Shown here one piece after another: positions 9,266 through 18,183 of a DNA stretch of 64,000 nucleotides (positions are counted from its first letter, which is position 1; every line of letters begins with the position of its first letter). The DNA is from Micrococcales bacterium. GTDB taxonomy: Bacteria > Actinomycetota > Actinomycetes > Actinomycetales > Dermatophilaceae. A model generated the notes under the pieces. That model did no database searches. It had not been told where the DNA came from and worked only from the letters and a program-made list of their open reading frames with translations. The stretch covers positions 62,001 to 126,000 of the forward strand of contig JAJTBD010000004.1 of the NCBI GenBank assembly GCA_021287075.1. Direction: 5' to 3'. Made by a program: the position numbers and the translations under genes.

Positions 9266-9371
9266 GGCGCGCTCCTTGGGTCTGAGGGCTGGGCTGCCGC
9301 CCGCGACGGGGCGGGCCGGGCCCTGCGCACGCTAGTGGCGCGGGTCACCGCCGCGCCAGAGGCTGTCCGCC

Positions 9372-9377
9372 TAGACT
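9372..9377 (+). promoter_or_regulatory. Probable -10 box of a leaderless transcript (lipase gene)
   Basis: TAGACT ends 6 bases before the GTG start at 9384. No ribosome binding site lies between. This matches at least nine other genes in the window. Confidence 0.6.
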
Positions 9378-9383
9378 CCCCGG

Positions 9384-10850
9384 GTGCCCCAGCCCTCCCG
9401 CCGCACGTGGTGGTATGCCGCGTCCGCCGCCCTCGTCACCGCCCTCACCGGCCTGACGTGGGGCTGTGCCGCGCGCGACGACGCTCCCACCGGCAGCTCG
9501 GCGAGCTCGACCGCCAGCTCGACGCCGAGGTCGACGGCGGGGTCGGCGCCCGGCGCGGCCGCCGCCAGCGGGGCCGCGACGGCGAGCACGGCCGATCCCG
9601 GAGTGAGCGGCAAGGTGGGCCCGGCGACCGGGCCGACGGGCAACGCGACCGGGCCCTCGCCCGCAGCGTCCGCCTCGACCCCGGGCGCGTCTCCGTCGGG
9701 CGACCCCGGTGACGCCACGGCCCCGACGGACGACTCCTTCTATACGCCGCCCGCAAAGCTGCTGGCCGGCCCGCACGGCTCGGTCATCTGGTCGCGGCGG
9801 ACGGCCGGGCCCAAGAGCGGCACGACCTGGCTGGTGCTCTATCGGTCGGTGGACCTGCACGGCAGACCGATCGCGGTCTCCGGGACGGTCTCGCTCCCCA
9901 ACGGCGCTGCGCCGCAAGGGGGCTGGCCCGTGCTGTCGTGGGCACACGGCACCACCGGTATCGCCGACCAGTGCGCCCCGACCCGCCTTGCGGGCGGCCT
10001 GCTCGGCGCCTATCAGGGCACGGTGCTGGCCTCCCTCGACCGGTGGCTCGATGCCGGGTATGCCGTGGCCGCCACCGACTACCAGGGCCTGGGCACGCCG
10101 GGCCCACACCCCTATCTGATCGGGCCCGCCGCGGCACGGTCGGTCACCGACGCCGCACTGGCGGCACGCGAGTTCTCGCCGAGTGTGTCCACGCAGTGGT
10201 TTGCGGCCGGGCACTCGCAGGGCGGGCACGCGGCGATGTGGACCGCGGGCGTCGGGCCAGCCTGGGCGCCGTCGATGCGGCTGCGCGGGGTCGTCGCGTT
10301 CGCGCCGCCGTCGGGCCTCGGTGGCGCGGTCGCGACGCTGCGCGGCCAGCCGCTCTCGGGCGGCGGCTTCATCCCGCTGCTGCTGCGGGGCGCCCAGACC
10401 GTCGAGTCATTGCCCGACGCCAAGCTGCTCACCCCGACGATGGCCAAGGCGATGCCCGAGGCCGACGCCTCCTGCATCGACCGCCTGATGTCGCCCACGG
10501 GCTGGGGCGGGCTCAAGACCAATGAGGTCTTCGTCCCCGACGCCGACCTCGCCCGCTTTGCCGCGGTGCTCGGCGCCAACGACCCGGTCAAGGCCAAACC
10601 GTCGGTGCCGGTCTATGTCGCCCAGGGTGGCCGCGACACGGTCGTCATGTCGGAGCTGACCGGCGAGCTGGTCGCCGCGCTCAAGGCGTCCGGCGCCAAG
10701 GTCACCTATCAGACCTATCCCGCCGCCGACCACCTCACCGTCCTGCCCCTGGCCGAGGCCGACGCCGCGACGTGGATGAACACCACCTGGGCCTCCGCCG
10801 CCAAGTCCACGCCAGCCAAGGCCACACCGCCCACCGCCACCTCTCGTTGA
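9384..10850 (+). CDS. Secreted lipase family protein (LIP-type alpha/beta hydrolase)
   Basis: A 488-residue exported protein. Residues 1-30 form a signal sequence (RRTWWYAASAALVTALTG) ending near a cysteine (LTWGCA) that resembles an imperfect lipobox. About 75 residues of Ser/Ala/Thr/Pro/Gly linker follow, then an alpha/beta hydrolase of the secretory lipase (LIP) family. The oxyanion region is SWAHGTTGIADQC, the nucleophile serine is in AGHSQGGHA (about 274), and the late histidine is in AADHLTVL. The C-terminus is again Ala/Thr/Pro rich. The stop codon TGA lies inside the left arm of the downstream 64-base hairpin. Confidence 0.85.
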   Translation: MPQPSRRTWWYAASAALVTALTGLTWGCAARDDAPTGSSASSTASSTPRSTAGSAPGAAAASGAATASTADPGVSGKVGPATGPTGNATGPSPAASASTPGASPSGDPGDATAPTDDSFYTPPAKLLAGPHGSVIWSRRTAGPKSGTTWLVLYRSVDLHGRPIAVSGTVSLPNGAAPQGGWPVLSWAHGTTGIADQCAPTRLAGGLLGAYQGTVLASLDRWLDAGYAVAATDYQGLGTPGPHPYLIGPAAARSVTDAALAAREFSPSVSTQWFAAGHSQGGHAAMWTAGVGPAWAPSMRLRGVVAFAPPSGLGGAVATLRGQPLSGGGFIPLLLRGAQTVESLPDAKLLTPTMAKAMPEADASCIDRLMSPTGWGGLKTNEVFVPDADLARFAAVLGANDPVKAKPSVPVYVAQGGRDTVVMSELTGELVAALKASGAKVTYQTYPAADHLTVLPLAEADAATWMNTTWASAAKSTPAKATPPTATSR

Positions 10851-10908
10851 CTTGTAGCAACTCACGCCTAAGAACCCCGTTTTAGGCGTGAGTTGCTACA
10901 AGTCAACG
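10845..10908. terminator. 64-base hairpin of the 27-10-27 family (copy 1)
   Basis: Two perfect 27-base arms enclose a 10-base loop. The arm starts CGTTGA and ends CTAA, and the loop is GAACCCCGTT. Each arm holds an inner imperfect palindrome (ACTTGTAGCAACT). The element lies between convergent genes and overlaps the lipase stop codon. Copy 2 at 18184 has the same sizes, ends and loop pattern but a different inner sequence. It is probably a bidirectional terminator, but the conserved shape suggests more. Confidence 0.8.
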
Positions 10909-10946
10909 GATCGGGAGGGGCCGACGGAGGGGTGGCGGGTGGCCGG

Positions 10947-12473
10947 TCAGCCGAGGCCGGCCCGGCGGATCTTGCCGTTGGCGGTGCGCGGCAGCCGGTC
11001 GGTGAAGACGATCTCGCGAGGGCGCTTGTAGGCCGCGAGGTGCTCCGCGGCATACCCCAGCAGTGCGGCGGCATCGACGCCGTCCGGCTCGTCGGGGTCG
11101 GCCGGCACGACGTATGCCGCGATGATGCTCACCCCTGGCCGCACCTCCAGCTCGCCGACCGCGACCTCGGCGACCGCGGGGTGCGCGGCGAGCACGTGCT
11201 CGACCTCGAGCGGCGAGACGCGGTAGCCGCCGGCGTTCATGATGTCGTCGTTGCGGCCGTGGTAGTGGACATAGCCGTCCTCGTCGAGATGCACCAGGTC
11301 GCTGGTCACGAACCACTCGCCGCGGGTGACCGCCGCCGTGTCCTCCGGCCGCTGCCAGTAGCCGAGCATGAGCCCCGGGTCGCTGCGGTGCACGGCGAGC
11401 AGGCCGGACTCCCCTGTCGCACAGGCCTCCTCGCCACCGTCGACCGGGAGCACCGCGACCCGCCGCCCCTCCTGGGCCCGACCCGGGCTGCCCGGCCTGA
11501 TCGGGACGCTCGGGCTCGTCGAGACGAAGGTCGAGATCTCGCTCATGCCGAGCGACTCATAGAGCTCCAGCCCGGTCGCCTCCCGCCACTCCTCGAGCAG
11601 CGCGGGGCTCAGGGCCTCGCCGGCCGTCAGGCCGTGGCGGAGCGAGGACAGGTCGTGGGCGCCCACGTCGCCATAGTGGAGCAGCTGGCGATAGACGCCC
11701 GGGACGGCGGCAAAGATCGTGGCGCCGTATCGCTCGATGAGCAGCGGCCAGATCGTGCGGTCGTGGGGACCGTTGTAGATCAACGCTGTTGCGCCGTTGG
11801 CCCACGGGTCGGTCAGGCCCACGCCGAGGGTGTAGGTCCAGTTGAAGGCACCCGCGTGCAGCATCGTGTCGTCGGGGCCGATGGCCTCCCACCCGGCATA
11901 CATCGGCCGGCGCCCCCACGCTGCCCGGTGCGCGTGCAGGACGCCCTTGGGCCGTCCGGTCGTGCCGGAGGTATAGACGAGGTATGCCGCGTCGTCCGCG
12001 GGCGTGTCCGCATAGTCGGCGCGCTCGCCGCCCTCCCGCCATCCGGCCAGATCGGCCGGCGTGACCTCGTGGACTCCGTCGGGCAGTGACACCCGCAGCT
12101 CCTCGCTCTGGACCAGCACCTCCGCACCCGAGTCAGCGAGGAGATAGTGGGCCTCCTCCTCGGTCAGCTGGGCCGAGCTCGGCAGCGAGACCAGGCCGGC
12201 CGCCATCGCGCCGAAATAGACGAGGGGATAGTCGCTGACATTGCCCAGGCGGACCATCACGCGCGAGCCCGGCTCCAGGCCGAGGCGCCCGAGCCCCGCG
12301 GCGACGGCCCGGACCGCGTCATCGAGCTGGGCATAGGTCCACCGCTCGGCCTGCCCGGCCGGGGCGTGGGCGTCGGACACGACGATGAGTGCCGTGTGGT
12401 CGGGGCGCTCGGCCGCGGGTCGCCCCACACAGTGCCGGGCCATCGAGAACCGCTCGGGCACAGGCTCGCTCAT
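10947..12473 (-). CDS. AMP-dependent acyl-CoA synthetase/ligase
   Basis: A 508-residue ANL-superfamily adenylating enzyme. It has the phosphate loop YTSGTTGRPKGV (about 168), the A5-like YESLGMSE, the hinge GRNDDIMNAGGYRVSP and the catalytic lysine in RTANGKIRR near the end. The sequence is closest in style to medium-chain or aryl-acid CoA ligases. The ATG at 12473 (MSEPVPERF) gives the normal length; a longer frame upstream overlaps the lrgA promoter and is unlikely. It is divergent from lrgAB. The acyl substrate is unknown. Confidence 0.85.
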   Translation of the reverse strand: MSEPVPERFSMARHCVGRPAAERPDHTALIVVSDAHAPAGQAERWTYAQLDDAVRAVAAGLGRLGLEPGSRVMVRLGNVSDYPLVYFGAMAAGLVSLPSSAQLTEEEAHYLLADSGAEVLVQSEELRVSLPDGVHEVTPADLAGWREGGERADYADTPADDAAYLVYTSGTTGRPKGVLHAHRAAWGRRPMYAGWEAIGPDDTMLHAGAFNWTYTLGVGLTDPWANGATALIYNGPHDRTIWPLLIERYGATIFAAVPGVYRQLLHYGDVGAHDLSSLRHGLTAGEALSPALLEEWREATGLELYESLGMSEISTFVSTSPSVPIRPGSPGRAQEGRRVAVLPVDGGEEACATGESGLLAVHRSDPGLMLGYWQRPEDTAAVTRGEWFVTSDLVHLDEDGYVHYHGRNDDIMNAGGYRVSPLEVEHVLAAHPAVAEVAVGELEVRPGVSIIAAYVVPADPDEPDGVDAAALLGYAAEHLAAYKRPREIVFTDRLPRTANGKIRRAGLG

Positions 12474-12566
12474 GCCCCCACTCTGCCAGCCGCGCGGCAT
12501 ACCCGCCGTGGGCCCGGACACCCCGAGGGGTACGGGCCTGTCGGGCCCGGTGGGAGAATGGCGGTC

Positions 12567-13070
12567 ATGCTCTCCGGACTCATCGCGCTCCTGGCGTGCC
12601 AGCTGGCCGGGGAGTTCCTCGTGCGGGCGCTGTCGTTGCGCGTGCCCGGCCCCGTCGTCGGGATGCTCCTGCTCCTCGCCTTCCTCACGATCCGCGACTG
12701 GCGGCGGCACGCCGCGCCGCCGCCGGAGGAGTCCAGCCGGGTGGAGCGGGCGGCCGACGCCTTCCTCACGCATCTGCCCGTGCTCTTCATCCCCGCCGCC
12801 GTCGGGGTCATGCAGTATTTCGACGTCATCGCCGAGCACTGGGGGCCCGTCCTCGGCGGCAATGTCATCGCCTGGCTGGCCACCCTGGTGATCACGGCCG
12901 GGGCCGCACAGCTCATGCTCACGCTGCTGCCCGACTCGCTCACTGGCGACCCCGAGGAGGCCGAGGCGCGCGCCATGGTCCGCGAGGCCGACCGCATCGA
13001 GGGCCTCGAGGCCGACGACGCCGAGGGGCCCGGCCGGCGCGGTCCGGAGAGTGAGGGAGAGCGCCGATGA
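12567..13070 (+). CDS. lrgA: LrgA/CidA family membrane protein
   Basis: A 167-residue holin-like protein with four membrane helices. It shows the family order: CQLAGEFLVRALSLRVPGPVVGMLLLL, then ADAFLTHLPVLFIPAAVGVMQ. A charged, acidic C-terminal tail of about 40 residues (GDPEEAEARAMVREADR) is longer than usual. I chose the ATG at 12567 because a GAGAAT -10 box ends 7 bases before it; an in-frame ATG at 12558 would fall too close. LrgA works with LrgB to modulate murein hydrolase export or pyruvate transport. The TGA overlaps the lrgB ATG. Confidence 0.85.
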   Translation: MLSGLIALLACQLAGEFLVRALSLRVPGPVVGMLLLLAFLTIRDWRRHAAPPPEESSRVERAADAFLTHLPVLFIPAAVGVMQYFDVIAEHWGPVLGGNVIAWLATLVITAGAAQLMLTLLPDSLTGDPEEAEARAMVREADRIEGLEADDAEGPGRRGPESEGERR

Positions 13071-13780
13071 ACCTCGACGGTGCCTTCGAGGCGATCACCC
13101 ACTCACCGCTCTTCGCGCTGCTGCTGACGCTCGCGGCATACCAGGCCAGCGTCTGGCTGTGGCGCAAGGCGGGGCGCACCCCGCTGCTCACGCCGGTCTT
13201 CATCGCGATCATCACCGTCGTGCTGGTGCTGCTCGCGATGGGAGTGGACTATGCGACCTACATGGAGGGCGGGCAATATCTCAGCTTCCTCCTCGGGCCC
13301 GCCGTCGTCGCGCTCGCCGTGCCGCTGCACCGGGCCTCGGCCTCCATCCGCTCGCTCGCGATCCCCGTGGTGGTCGGGGTGGTCGTCGGCGCCGCGGGAG
13401 CGATCGTCGCGTCGGTGCTGACCGTGCGGCTGCTCGGTGGCAGCGAGGAGCTCGCGATGACGATGGCCCCGAAGTCGGCCACCACCCCCATCGCGATCGC
13501 GCTCGCCCCGAGCATCGGCGGAGTCGCCTCTCTCGCAGCGGTGTTCACGATGATCACGGGCGTGCTGTGCGCGATCGTCGGCCCGGCCGTGCTCAACCTG
13601 CTGCGGGTGCGCGACACCCGCGTGCGCGGCCTCGCCCTCGGCGTCTCGGGGCATGGCGTCGGGACCTCCCGCGCCCTCCAGGCCGGGCCGGTGCAGGGTG
13701 CCTTCGCCGCGCTGGCCATGGCGATGACCGGCGTGGCCACGAGTCTGTTCCTCCCGCTGGTCATCGCCCTCCTCGGCTGA
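13067..13780 (+). CDS. lrgB: LrgB family membrane protein
   Basis: A 237-residue protein with seven or more membrane segments and both LrgB hallmarks: MAPKSATTPIAIALAPSIGG (about 142) and GVSGHGVGTSRALQ (about 201). It starts with an ATGA overlap on lrgA, so the pair is coupled. LrgA/LrgB are linked to autolysis control and to pyruvate uptake in other bacteria. No LytTR-type regulator is next to the pair here, so control is unknown. Confidence 0.9.
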   Translation: MNLDGAFEAITHSPLFALLLTLAAYQASVWLWRKAGRTPLLTPVFIAIITVVLVLLAMGVDYATYMEGGQYLSFLLGPAVVALAVPLHRASASIRSLAIPVVVGVVVGAAGAIVASVLTVRLLGGSEELAMTMAPKSATTPIAIALAPSIGGVASLAAVFTMITGVLCAIVGPAVLNLLRVRDTRVRGLALGVSGHGVGTSRALQAGPVQGAFAALAMAMTGVATSLFLPLVIALLG

Positions 13781-13787
13781 CCTCGGG

Positions 13788-13825
13788 GATAGACGATCTA
13801 CCCTTGTCGGCGGTAGATTTCTACC
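13788..13825. promoter_or_regulatory. VapBC autoregulatory operator and leaderless promoter
   Basis: Two related inverted repeats, GATAGACGATCTACC (13788-13802) and GGTAGATTTCTACC (13812-13825), share GGTAGA/TCTACC half-sites with 24 bases between starts. The second one contains the -10 box TAGATT and abuts the vapB ATG at 13826 directly. No ribosome site fits between. VapB binding would therefore block both RNA polymerase and the transcript start. Confidence 0.7.
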
Positions 13826-14095
13826 ATGGGCCTGAACATCAAGAACGAGCGCGTGCACGAGCTCGCCCGCCGCGCCGCCGCCGTGACGGGCAAGAGCCAG
13901 ACGGGGGCGATCGAGGAGGCGCTCGAGCGGCTCCTCGCCGAGCACGGGCACGACCCGGTGGCCGCCCAGGCCCAGGCCAGGGTCGACCGGGCCCAGCAGA
14001 TCGTGGCCGACTACGCCGCCCTGCCCGCACAGCGCCGGCGTCAGATCCGGCGCGCCGAGGACCTCTACGACGACGCGACCGGGATGCCCCGGTGA
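13826..14095 (+). CDS. vapB: Type II antitoxin, VapB/Rv0623-like
   Basis: An 89-residue antitoxin of the PSK/Rv0623-like VapB family. The N-terminal ribbon-helix-helix begins GLNIKNERVHELARRAAAVTGKSQT. A charged helical C-terminus (residues 50-85) would wrap the toxin. The two GGTAGA palindromes upstream fit autorepression. Its TGA overlaps the GTG of the toxin gene, so toxin translation depends on that of the antitoxin. The pair is isolated between lrgAB and the MMPL gene. Confidence 0.88.
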   Translation: MGLNIKNERVHELARRAAAVTGKSQTGAIEEALERLLAEHGHDPVAAQAQARVDRAQQIVADYAALPAQRRRQIRRAEDLYDDATGMPR

Positions 14096-14481
14096 TCGTC
14101 GACACCTCCGCCCTCATCGCGATCATCGAGGGCGAGCCCGGCAGCGAGGAGCTGCTGCGCCTGGCCGCCACCTCGACCTGTCGGATGTCGGTGGCCAGCC
14201 AGCTGGAGGCGGGCATCGTCGCCGATGCCCGGTCCACCTCACACGGCGCGCGCCTCGACGAGCTCATCGAGGCGCTCGAGATCGAGCTGGTGCCCGTGAG
14301 CGTGCGCGATGCGGCGGTGGCCCGCCACGCCTATCGACGGTTCGGCCGCGGGTCCGGCTCGGCCGCCGCGCTCAACTACGGCGACTGCTTCGCCTATGCG
14401 CTGTCGGTCACGAGCGGCGAGCCGCTGCTCTTTGTCGGCGACGACTTCACCCACACCGACGTCGCCAGCGCGCGCCCCTGA
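14092..14481 (+). CDS. vapC: PIN-domain ribonuclease toxin VapC
   Basis: A 129-residue PIN-domain endoribonuclease. The first acidic residue is in IVDTSALIAII (residues 2-12), a conserved glutamate is in SQLEAGIV, and the later acids are in NYGDCFAYAL and FVGDDFTHTD. The motif GSAAALNYGDCFAYALS is typical of the VapC group paired with Rv0623-like antitoxins. Translation starts at GTG 14092 within vapB's stop. The target RNA is unknown. Confidence 0.88.
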   Translation: MIVDTSALIAIIEGEPGSEELLRLAATSTCRMSVASQLEAGIVADARSTSHGARLDELIEALEIELVPVSVRDAAVARHAYRRFGRGSGSAAALNYGDCFAYALSVTSGEPLLFVGDDFTHTDVASARP

Positions 14482-14495
14482 GCGACAGACCAGGA

Positions 14496-14530
14496 GAGGT
14501 ATGCCGCGGGGCGACCCCGCGGCATACCTC
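14496..14530. terminator. GTATGCCGC hairpin between convergent genes (copy 2)
   Basis: Perfect 16-base arms (GAGGTATGCCGCGGGG and its complement) surround a 3-base CGA loop. It lies between vapC (stop 14481) and the MMPL gene (stop 14564). There is no T-tract on either side, so it may rely on stem strength alone or act otherwise. Confidence 0.7.
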
Positions 14531-14563
14531 CAGGTCGGCGGCCGGCACCGAGACGGCGCGGCC

Positions 14564-16702
14564 TCAGTCGCCGTGCTTGGCCCTGCGCAGGCGGCTGGGC
14601 CACCAGATGCGGTCGCCGAGGTCGACGGCCAGGGCCGGCACGAGCAGCGAGCGCACGACGATGGTGTCGAGCAGCACGCCGAAGGCCACGATGAAGGCGA
14701 TCTGCACCATGAACAGCAGCGGCAGGACCGTCAGCGCCGAGAAGGTCGCGGCCAGCACGATGCCGGCGCTGGTGATCACGCCGCCGGTGACGGCCAGACC
14801 GATGAGCGTGCCCTCGCGGGTGCCGCGCCGCATCGACTCCTCGCGCACCCGGGTCATCAGGAAGATCGAGTAGTCGATGCCGAGCGCGACGAGGAAGACG
14901 AAGCCATAGAGCGGGGTGGCCGGGTCGGAGCCGGGGAAGTCCCACACGTGGTTGAACAGCAGCGCGGCGACGCCGAGGGTGGCGGCAAACGAGATCACGT
15001 TGGCCACGATCAGGATGACCGGCGCCACGATCGAGCGCAGCAGCAGGCACAGCACGAGGAAGACCACGGCCAGGATCGCCGGGATGATCACCTTGAGGTC
15101 GCGCTGGCTGGCGGTGCGGGTGTCGAGGTTGGCCGCGGTGGTCCCGCCGACCAGGACGTCCTCGGAGACGCTGTCGAGGTCGGCGCGGAGGCGGCTGATC
15201 ACCTCGTCGGCCTCGACGCTGTCGGCCGACTTCTCCAGGGTCGCGGTGACGACCTGGAGCCCGTCCACCGGCTGGCTCGGCTGCCCCGGACTCAGGCCGA
15301 TCAGGGGGTTGCTGATGTCGGCCTCGTCCTTGAGGCGGGCGACCACCGCGTCGGCCTTGTCGGCCGGGGTGATGATCTGCACCGGGCTGCCGGAGCCGGC
15401 GTCGAAGTGCTTCGCCAGCGCCTCCTGCCCGGTGACCGACTCGGGGGTGTTGAGGAAGGTGTCGCCCTCCGTGATGCCCGCGTCCTTGAAGGTCGGCAGG
15501 AATGCCGCGGCCGCGAGCAGGGCGGCCAGCGTGATCACCCAGGTGCGGCGCGGGTGCTCGCCCACCATGCGGGCCACGCGACCCCAGACGCTGCGGGTGC
15601 CGAGGGCGTCCTCGCGGTGGACGTGGTCGACGCGCGGGATGGCCGGCCAGAAGATCGCCCGGCCAAAGAGCAGGAGCACGGCGGGCAGGAAGGTGAGCGC
15701 CGCCAGCAGCGCACCGGCGATGCCGAGCGCCCCGACCGGGCCCAGGCCGGAGGTGCTGCCGAGGTCGGAGAGCAGCAGGCAGAGCAGGCCCAGGATGACG
15801 GTGGCGCCGCTGGCGATGATGGGCTCGACCGAGGCCTTCCAGGCGGTCTTCATCGCCTCCCAGGTCGACTCGGTGTCGTGCAGCTCCTCGCGGTATCGGC
15901 TGACGAGCAGCAGCGCATAGTCGGTGGCGGCGCCGACGACGAGGATCGAGAGGATGCCCTGCGACTGGCCGGACAGGCCGATGTGGCCGCCCTTGGCGAG
16001 CGGATAGACCACGAGCGCGGCGACGGCCAGACCGAAGACGGCCGTGATGAGCACGGCGATGGGCAGGATCGGGCTGCGATAGACGATGAGCAGGATGACG
16101 AAGACGACCGCGAGCGCGGTGAGCAGCAGGATCCCGTCGATGCCCGCGAACGCGTTGACGAGGTCGGCGACGATGCCGCCGGGGCCGGTCACCTGGCTCT
16201 CGATGCCGTTGGGCTTGAGGCTGTCGTCGAGCTCGCGCAGCGCATCGACGCTCGCCTGGAGGGGAGTGCCCTCGCCGACGGTCTCGCTCGCCCGGCCGGC
16301 GTCGAGGTTGACGATCATCAGGGCGGCGGTGCCGTCCTTGCTCGGGATGGCCGCGGGGGTGCCGACGAGGTAGTCGCCGATCGTGCGGCTCTGGCCGTCG
16401 CCGAGGTCGATGGCGGTCTGGGGCACCTTGGCCGCCAGCGCCTGGACCGCCGCGAGGTCGGCCCGCTCCAGCTTGGCCGACTTCTCCATCACGACCATGA
16501 CGGGCAGGGCCTCGGTGTCGGTGAAGTCACCGAGCCGCTCGCTCACCTTGGTCGACTCGGCCGTCGCCGGCAGGAATGCCGCGTTGCCGTTCTCCTGGAC
16601 CTCGCTGAGCTTGCCGACGGTCGGGCCGCCGAGCCCGCCGATCGCCAGCCAGGCGAGGACGGCGAGCAGGGCCAGCAGTCGGACGGTCCATCGAGAGCGC
16701 AT
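14564..16702 (-). CDS. MMPL family RND transporter
   Basis: A 712-residue membrane transporter. It has two MMPL modules, each with an external domain followed by a bundle of membrane helices, about 11-12 in total. The first bundle includes ILSILVVGAATDYALLLVSR and the second GFVFLVALGIDYSIFLMTRV; both carry the Asp-Tyr pair used in proton relay. Members export lipids or hydrophobic compounds. The ATG at 16702 starts a normal signal-anchor (RSRWTVRLLALLAVLAWL). It is divergent from the TetR gene, with palindromic operators between. Confidence 0.9.
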   Translation of the reverse strand: MRSRWTVRLLALLAVLAWLAIGGLGGPTVGKLSEVQENGNAAFLPATAESTKVSERLGDFTDTEALPVMVVMEKSAKLERADLAAVQALAAKVPQTAIDLGDGQSRTIGDYLVGTPAAIPSKDGTAALMIVNLDAGRASETVGEGTPLQASVDALRELDDSLKPNGIESQVTGPGGIVADLVNAFAGIDGILLLTALAVVFVILLIVYRSPILPIAVLITAVFGLAVAALVVYPLAKGGHIGLSGQSQGILSILVVGAATDYALLLVSRYREELHDTESTWEAMKTAWKASVEPIIASGATVILGLLCLLLSDLGSTSGLGPVGALGIAGALLAALTFLPAVLLLFGRAIFWPAIPRVDHVHREDALGTRSVWGRVARMVGEHPRRTWVITLAALLAAAAFLPTFKDAGITEGDTFLNTPESVTGQEALAKHFDAGSGSPVQIITPADKADAVVARLKDEADISNPLIGLSPGQPSQPVDGLQVVTATLEKSADSVEADEVISRLRADLDSVSEDVLVGGTTAANLDTRTASQRDLKVIIPAILAVVFLVLCLLLRSIVAPVILIVANVISFAATLGVAALLFNHVWDFPGSDPATPLYGFVFLVALGIDYSIFLMTRVREESMRRGTREGTLIGLAVTGGVITSAGIVLAATFSALTVLPLLFMVQIAFIVAFGVLLDTIVVRSLLVPALAVDLGDRIWWPSRLRRAKHGD

Positions 16703-16743
16703 GTCTGAGTCTTCCCCATCGCGGCCGGGGATCCGCCCAGCCA

Positions 16744-16797
16744 TTGCGAACATTGTTTGCAATATCGACCGTACGCCTTCGGGTACAGTGTTCGCAA
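16744..16797. promoter_or_regulatory. TetR-type operator in the MMPL/TetR divergent promoter
   Basis: TTGCGAACATTGTTTGCAA (16744-16762) is a near-perfect inverted repeat of TTGC(G/A)AACA. The half-site TGTTCGCAA recurs at 16789-16797. Placement between the divergent MMPL exporter and its TetR neighbour fits joint repression released by the exported ligand. Confidence 0.7.
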
Positions 16798-16834
16798 ATG
16801 GGCGACCCGGTGGGTCTGGCGAGGGAGGACAGCG

Positions 16835-17497
16835 GTGAGCGGCGCCGTCAGCGAGAGCATCTGGCTGCGTCCGAGCACCTCGGGTGTAGGCCGGCCCGCC
16901 TCCCACAGCCGGGACGAGATCACGGCGGCCGCCATCGCACTGGCCGACCGCGACGGCCTCGCGGCTGTGACGATGCGCGCGGTCGCCGCCGAGCTGGGGG
17001 CCGGGGCGGCCTCGCTCTATCGCCACATCGGCAACCGCGACGACCTGCTCGACCTCATGGTCGACGCCACCTCGGCCGACATCGACCCCACCACCCCGCC
17101 CGGCAGGGCCGGCCTGATCACCCTCGGTGAGCGGCTGCTGACCGTCATGCAGCGTCACACGTGGCTGCCCGAGCTCGTGATAACCCGCAGCGCCTTCGGC
17201 CCGCACGGCACCGAGGTCCTCGAGCGCTGGCTCGGGCTCCTTGCCGAGCACCCCGCTCCTGCGGCCGACAAGCTCGAGGCCTATGCCCTCGTCACCGCGT
17301 TCGCGGCGACCTTCGCGCAGGCCAACCTGTCCAGCGGGGGCGCGCACACGGCATACCTCATGTATGCCGCACGCGATGGCGAGCACCCCCACCTCGCCGC
17401 GGCCGTCGCCGACATGGGTGGCGGGGTCGACGACGTGCACCGCTTTGACGTGACGCTGGGCAAGCTGCTCGACGGCCTCCTCGGTGTCGAGCGATGA
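16835..17497 (+). CDS. TetR/AcrR family regulator (C-terminal TetR_C type)
   Basis: A 220-residue repressor. The helix-turn-helix is at about 28-70: AAAIALADRDGLAAVTMRAVA then LGAGAASLYRHIGNRDDLLDLM. The rest is the helical ligand domain. The GTG at 16835 has GGAGGA 5 bases upstream. The stop overlaps the next gene's ATG, coupling it to a methyltransferase. It likely represses itself and the divergent MMPL exporter through the TTGC(G/A)AACA palindromes. Confidence 0.85.
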   Translation: MSGAVSESIWLRPSTSGVGRPASHSRDEITAAAIALADRDGLAAVTMRAVAAELGAGAASLYRHIGNRDDLLDLMVDATSADIDPTTPPGRAGLITLGERLLTVMQRHTWLPELVITRSAFGPHGTEVLERWLGLLAEHPAPAADKLEAYALVTAFAATFAQANLSSGGAHTAYLMYAARDGEHPHLAAAVADMGGGVDDVHRFDVTLGKLLDGLLGVER

Positions 17498-18147
17498 CCC
17501 CGATCGACCCGACGCTGCTCCAGAAAGCCCTGGCCGCAAAGGGATTCATGCCCGAGGACGAGGGCATGCTCCTCTATGAGGAGGCCGTGCGACGACTGCC
17601 CCACGGGCCCGGGCTCGAGGTCGGCACGTGGTGCGGCAAGTCGGCTGTCTATCTCGGCGCTGCCGCCCGAGCCTGCGGCACAACGGTTTTCACCGTCGAC
17701 CACCACCGGGGCTCCGAGGAGAACCAGCCCGGCTGGGACTATCACGACGCCACGCTCGTCGACCCGTCCTGCGGGCGCATCGACACCCTGCCCTTCTTCC
17801 GACGCACGATCACCGACGCTGGCCTCGAGGAGGAGGTCGTCGCGATCGTGGGTCAAGCACCGACCGTCGCACGGCACTGGCGCACCCCGCTCTCGCTGCT
17901 CTTCATCGACGGCGGCCACACCGACGAGCACGTCACCAACGACTACGAGGGCTTCGGCCGCTGGGTGATGGCCGGCGGCTCGATGGTCATCCACGACGTC
18001 TTCGAGCGCCCCGAGGACGGCGGCCAGCCGCCCTGGCGCTGCTATCGGCGCTCGCTCGCCTCCGGCGACTGGCAGGAGATCGAGGCACTCGGCTCGATGC
18101 GCATCCTGCGTCGGACCGGCGGCGATGCCGGCGACCCCGTCCACTGA
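17494..18147 (+). CDS. Class I SAM-dependent methyltransferase-like protein
   Basis: A 217-residue Rossmann-type methyltransferase. The SAM-binding region is LEVGTWCGKSAVYLG (about 41-55), motif II acids are in TVFTVDHHRGSEEN, and LLFIDGGHTDEHVTNDYEGF is like the methyltransf_24 group. It starts within the TetR stop codon. It runs towards the terpenoid-toroid/methyltransferase/glycosyltransferase cluster on the other strand and probably belongs to the same pathway. The substrate is unknown. Confidence 0.8.
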   Translation: MTPIDPTLLQKALAAKGFMPEDEGMLLYEEAVRRLPHGPGLEVGTWCGKSAVYLGAAARACGTTVFTVDHHRGSEENQPGWDYHDATLVDPSCGRIDTLPFFRRTITDAGLEEEVVAIVGQAPTVARHWRTPLSLLFIDGGHTDEHVTNDYEGFGRWVMAGGSMVIHDVFERPEDGGQPPWRCYRRSLASGDWQEIEALGSMRILRRTGGDAGDPVH

Positions 18148-18183
18148 CCGCCCGCGTCACGTCCTCCGGGGCTCCCGACATCG

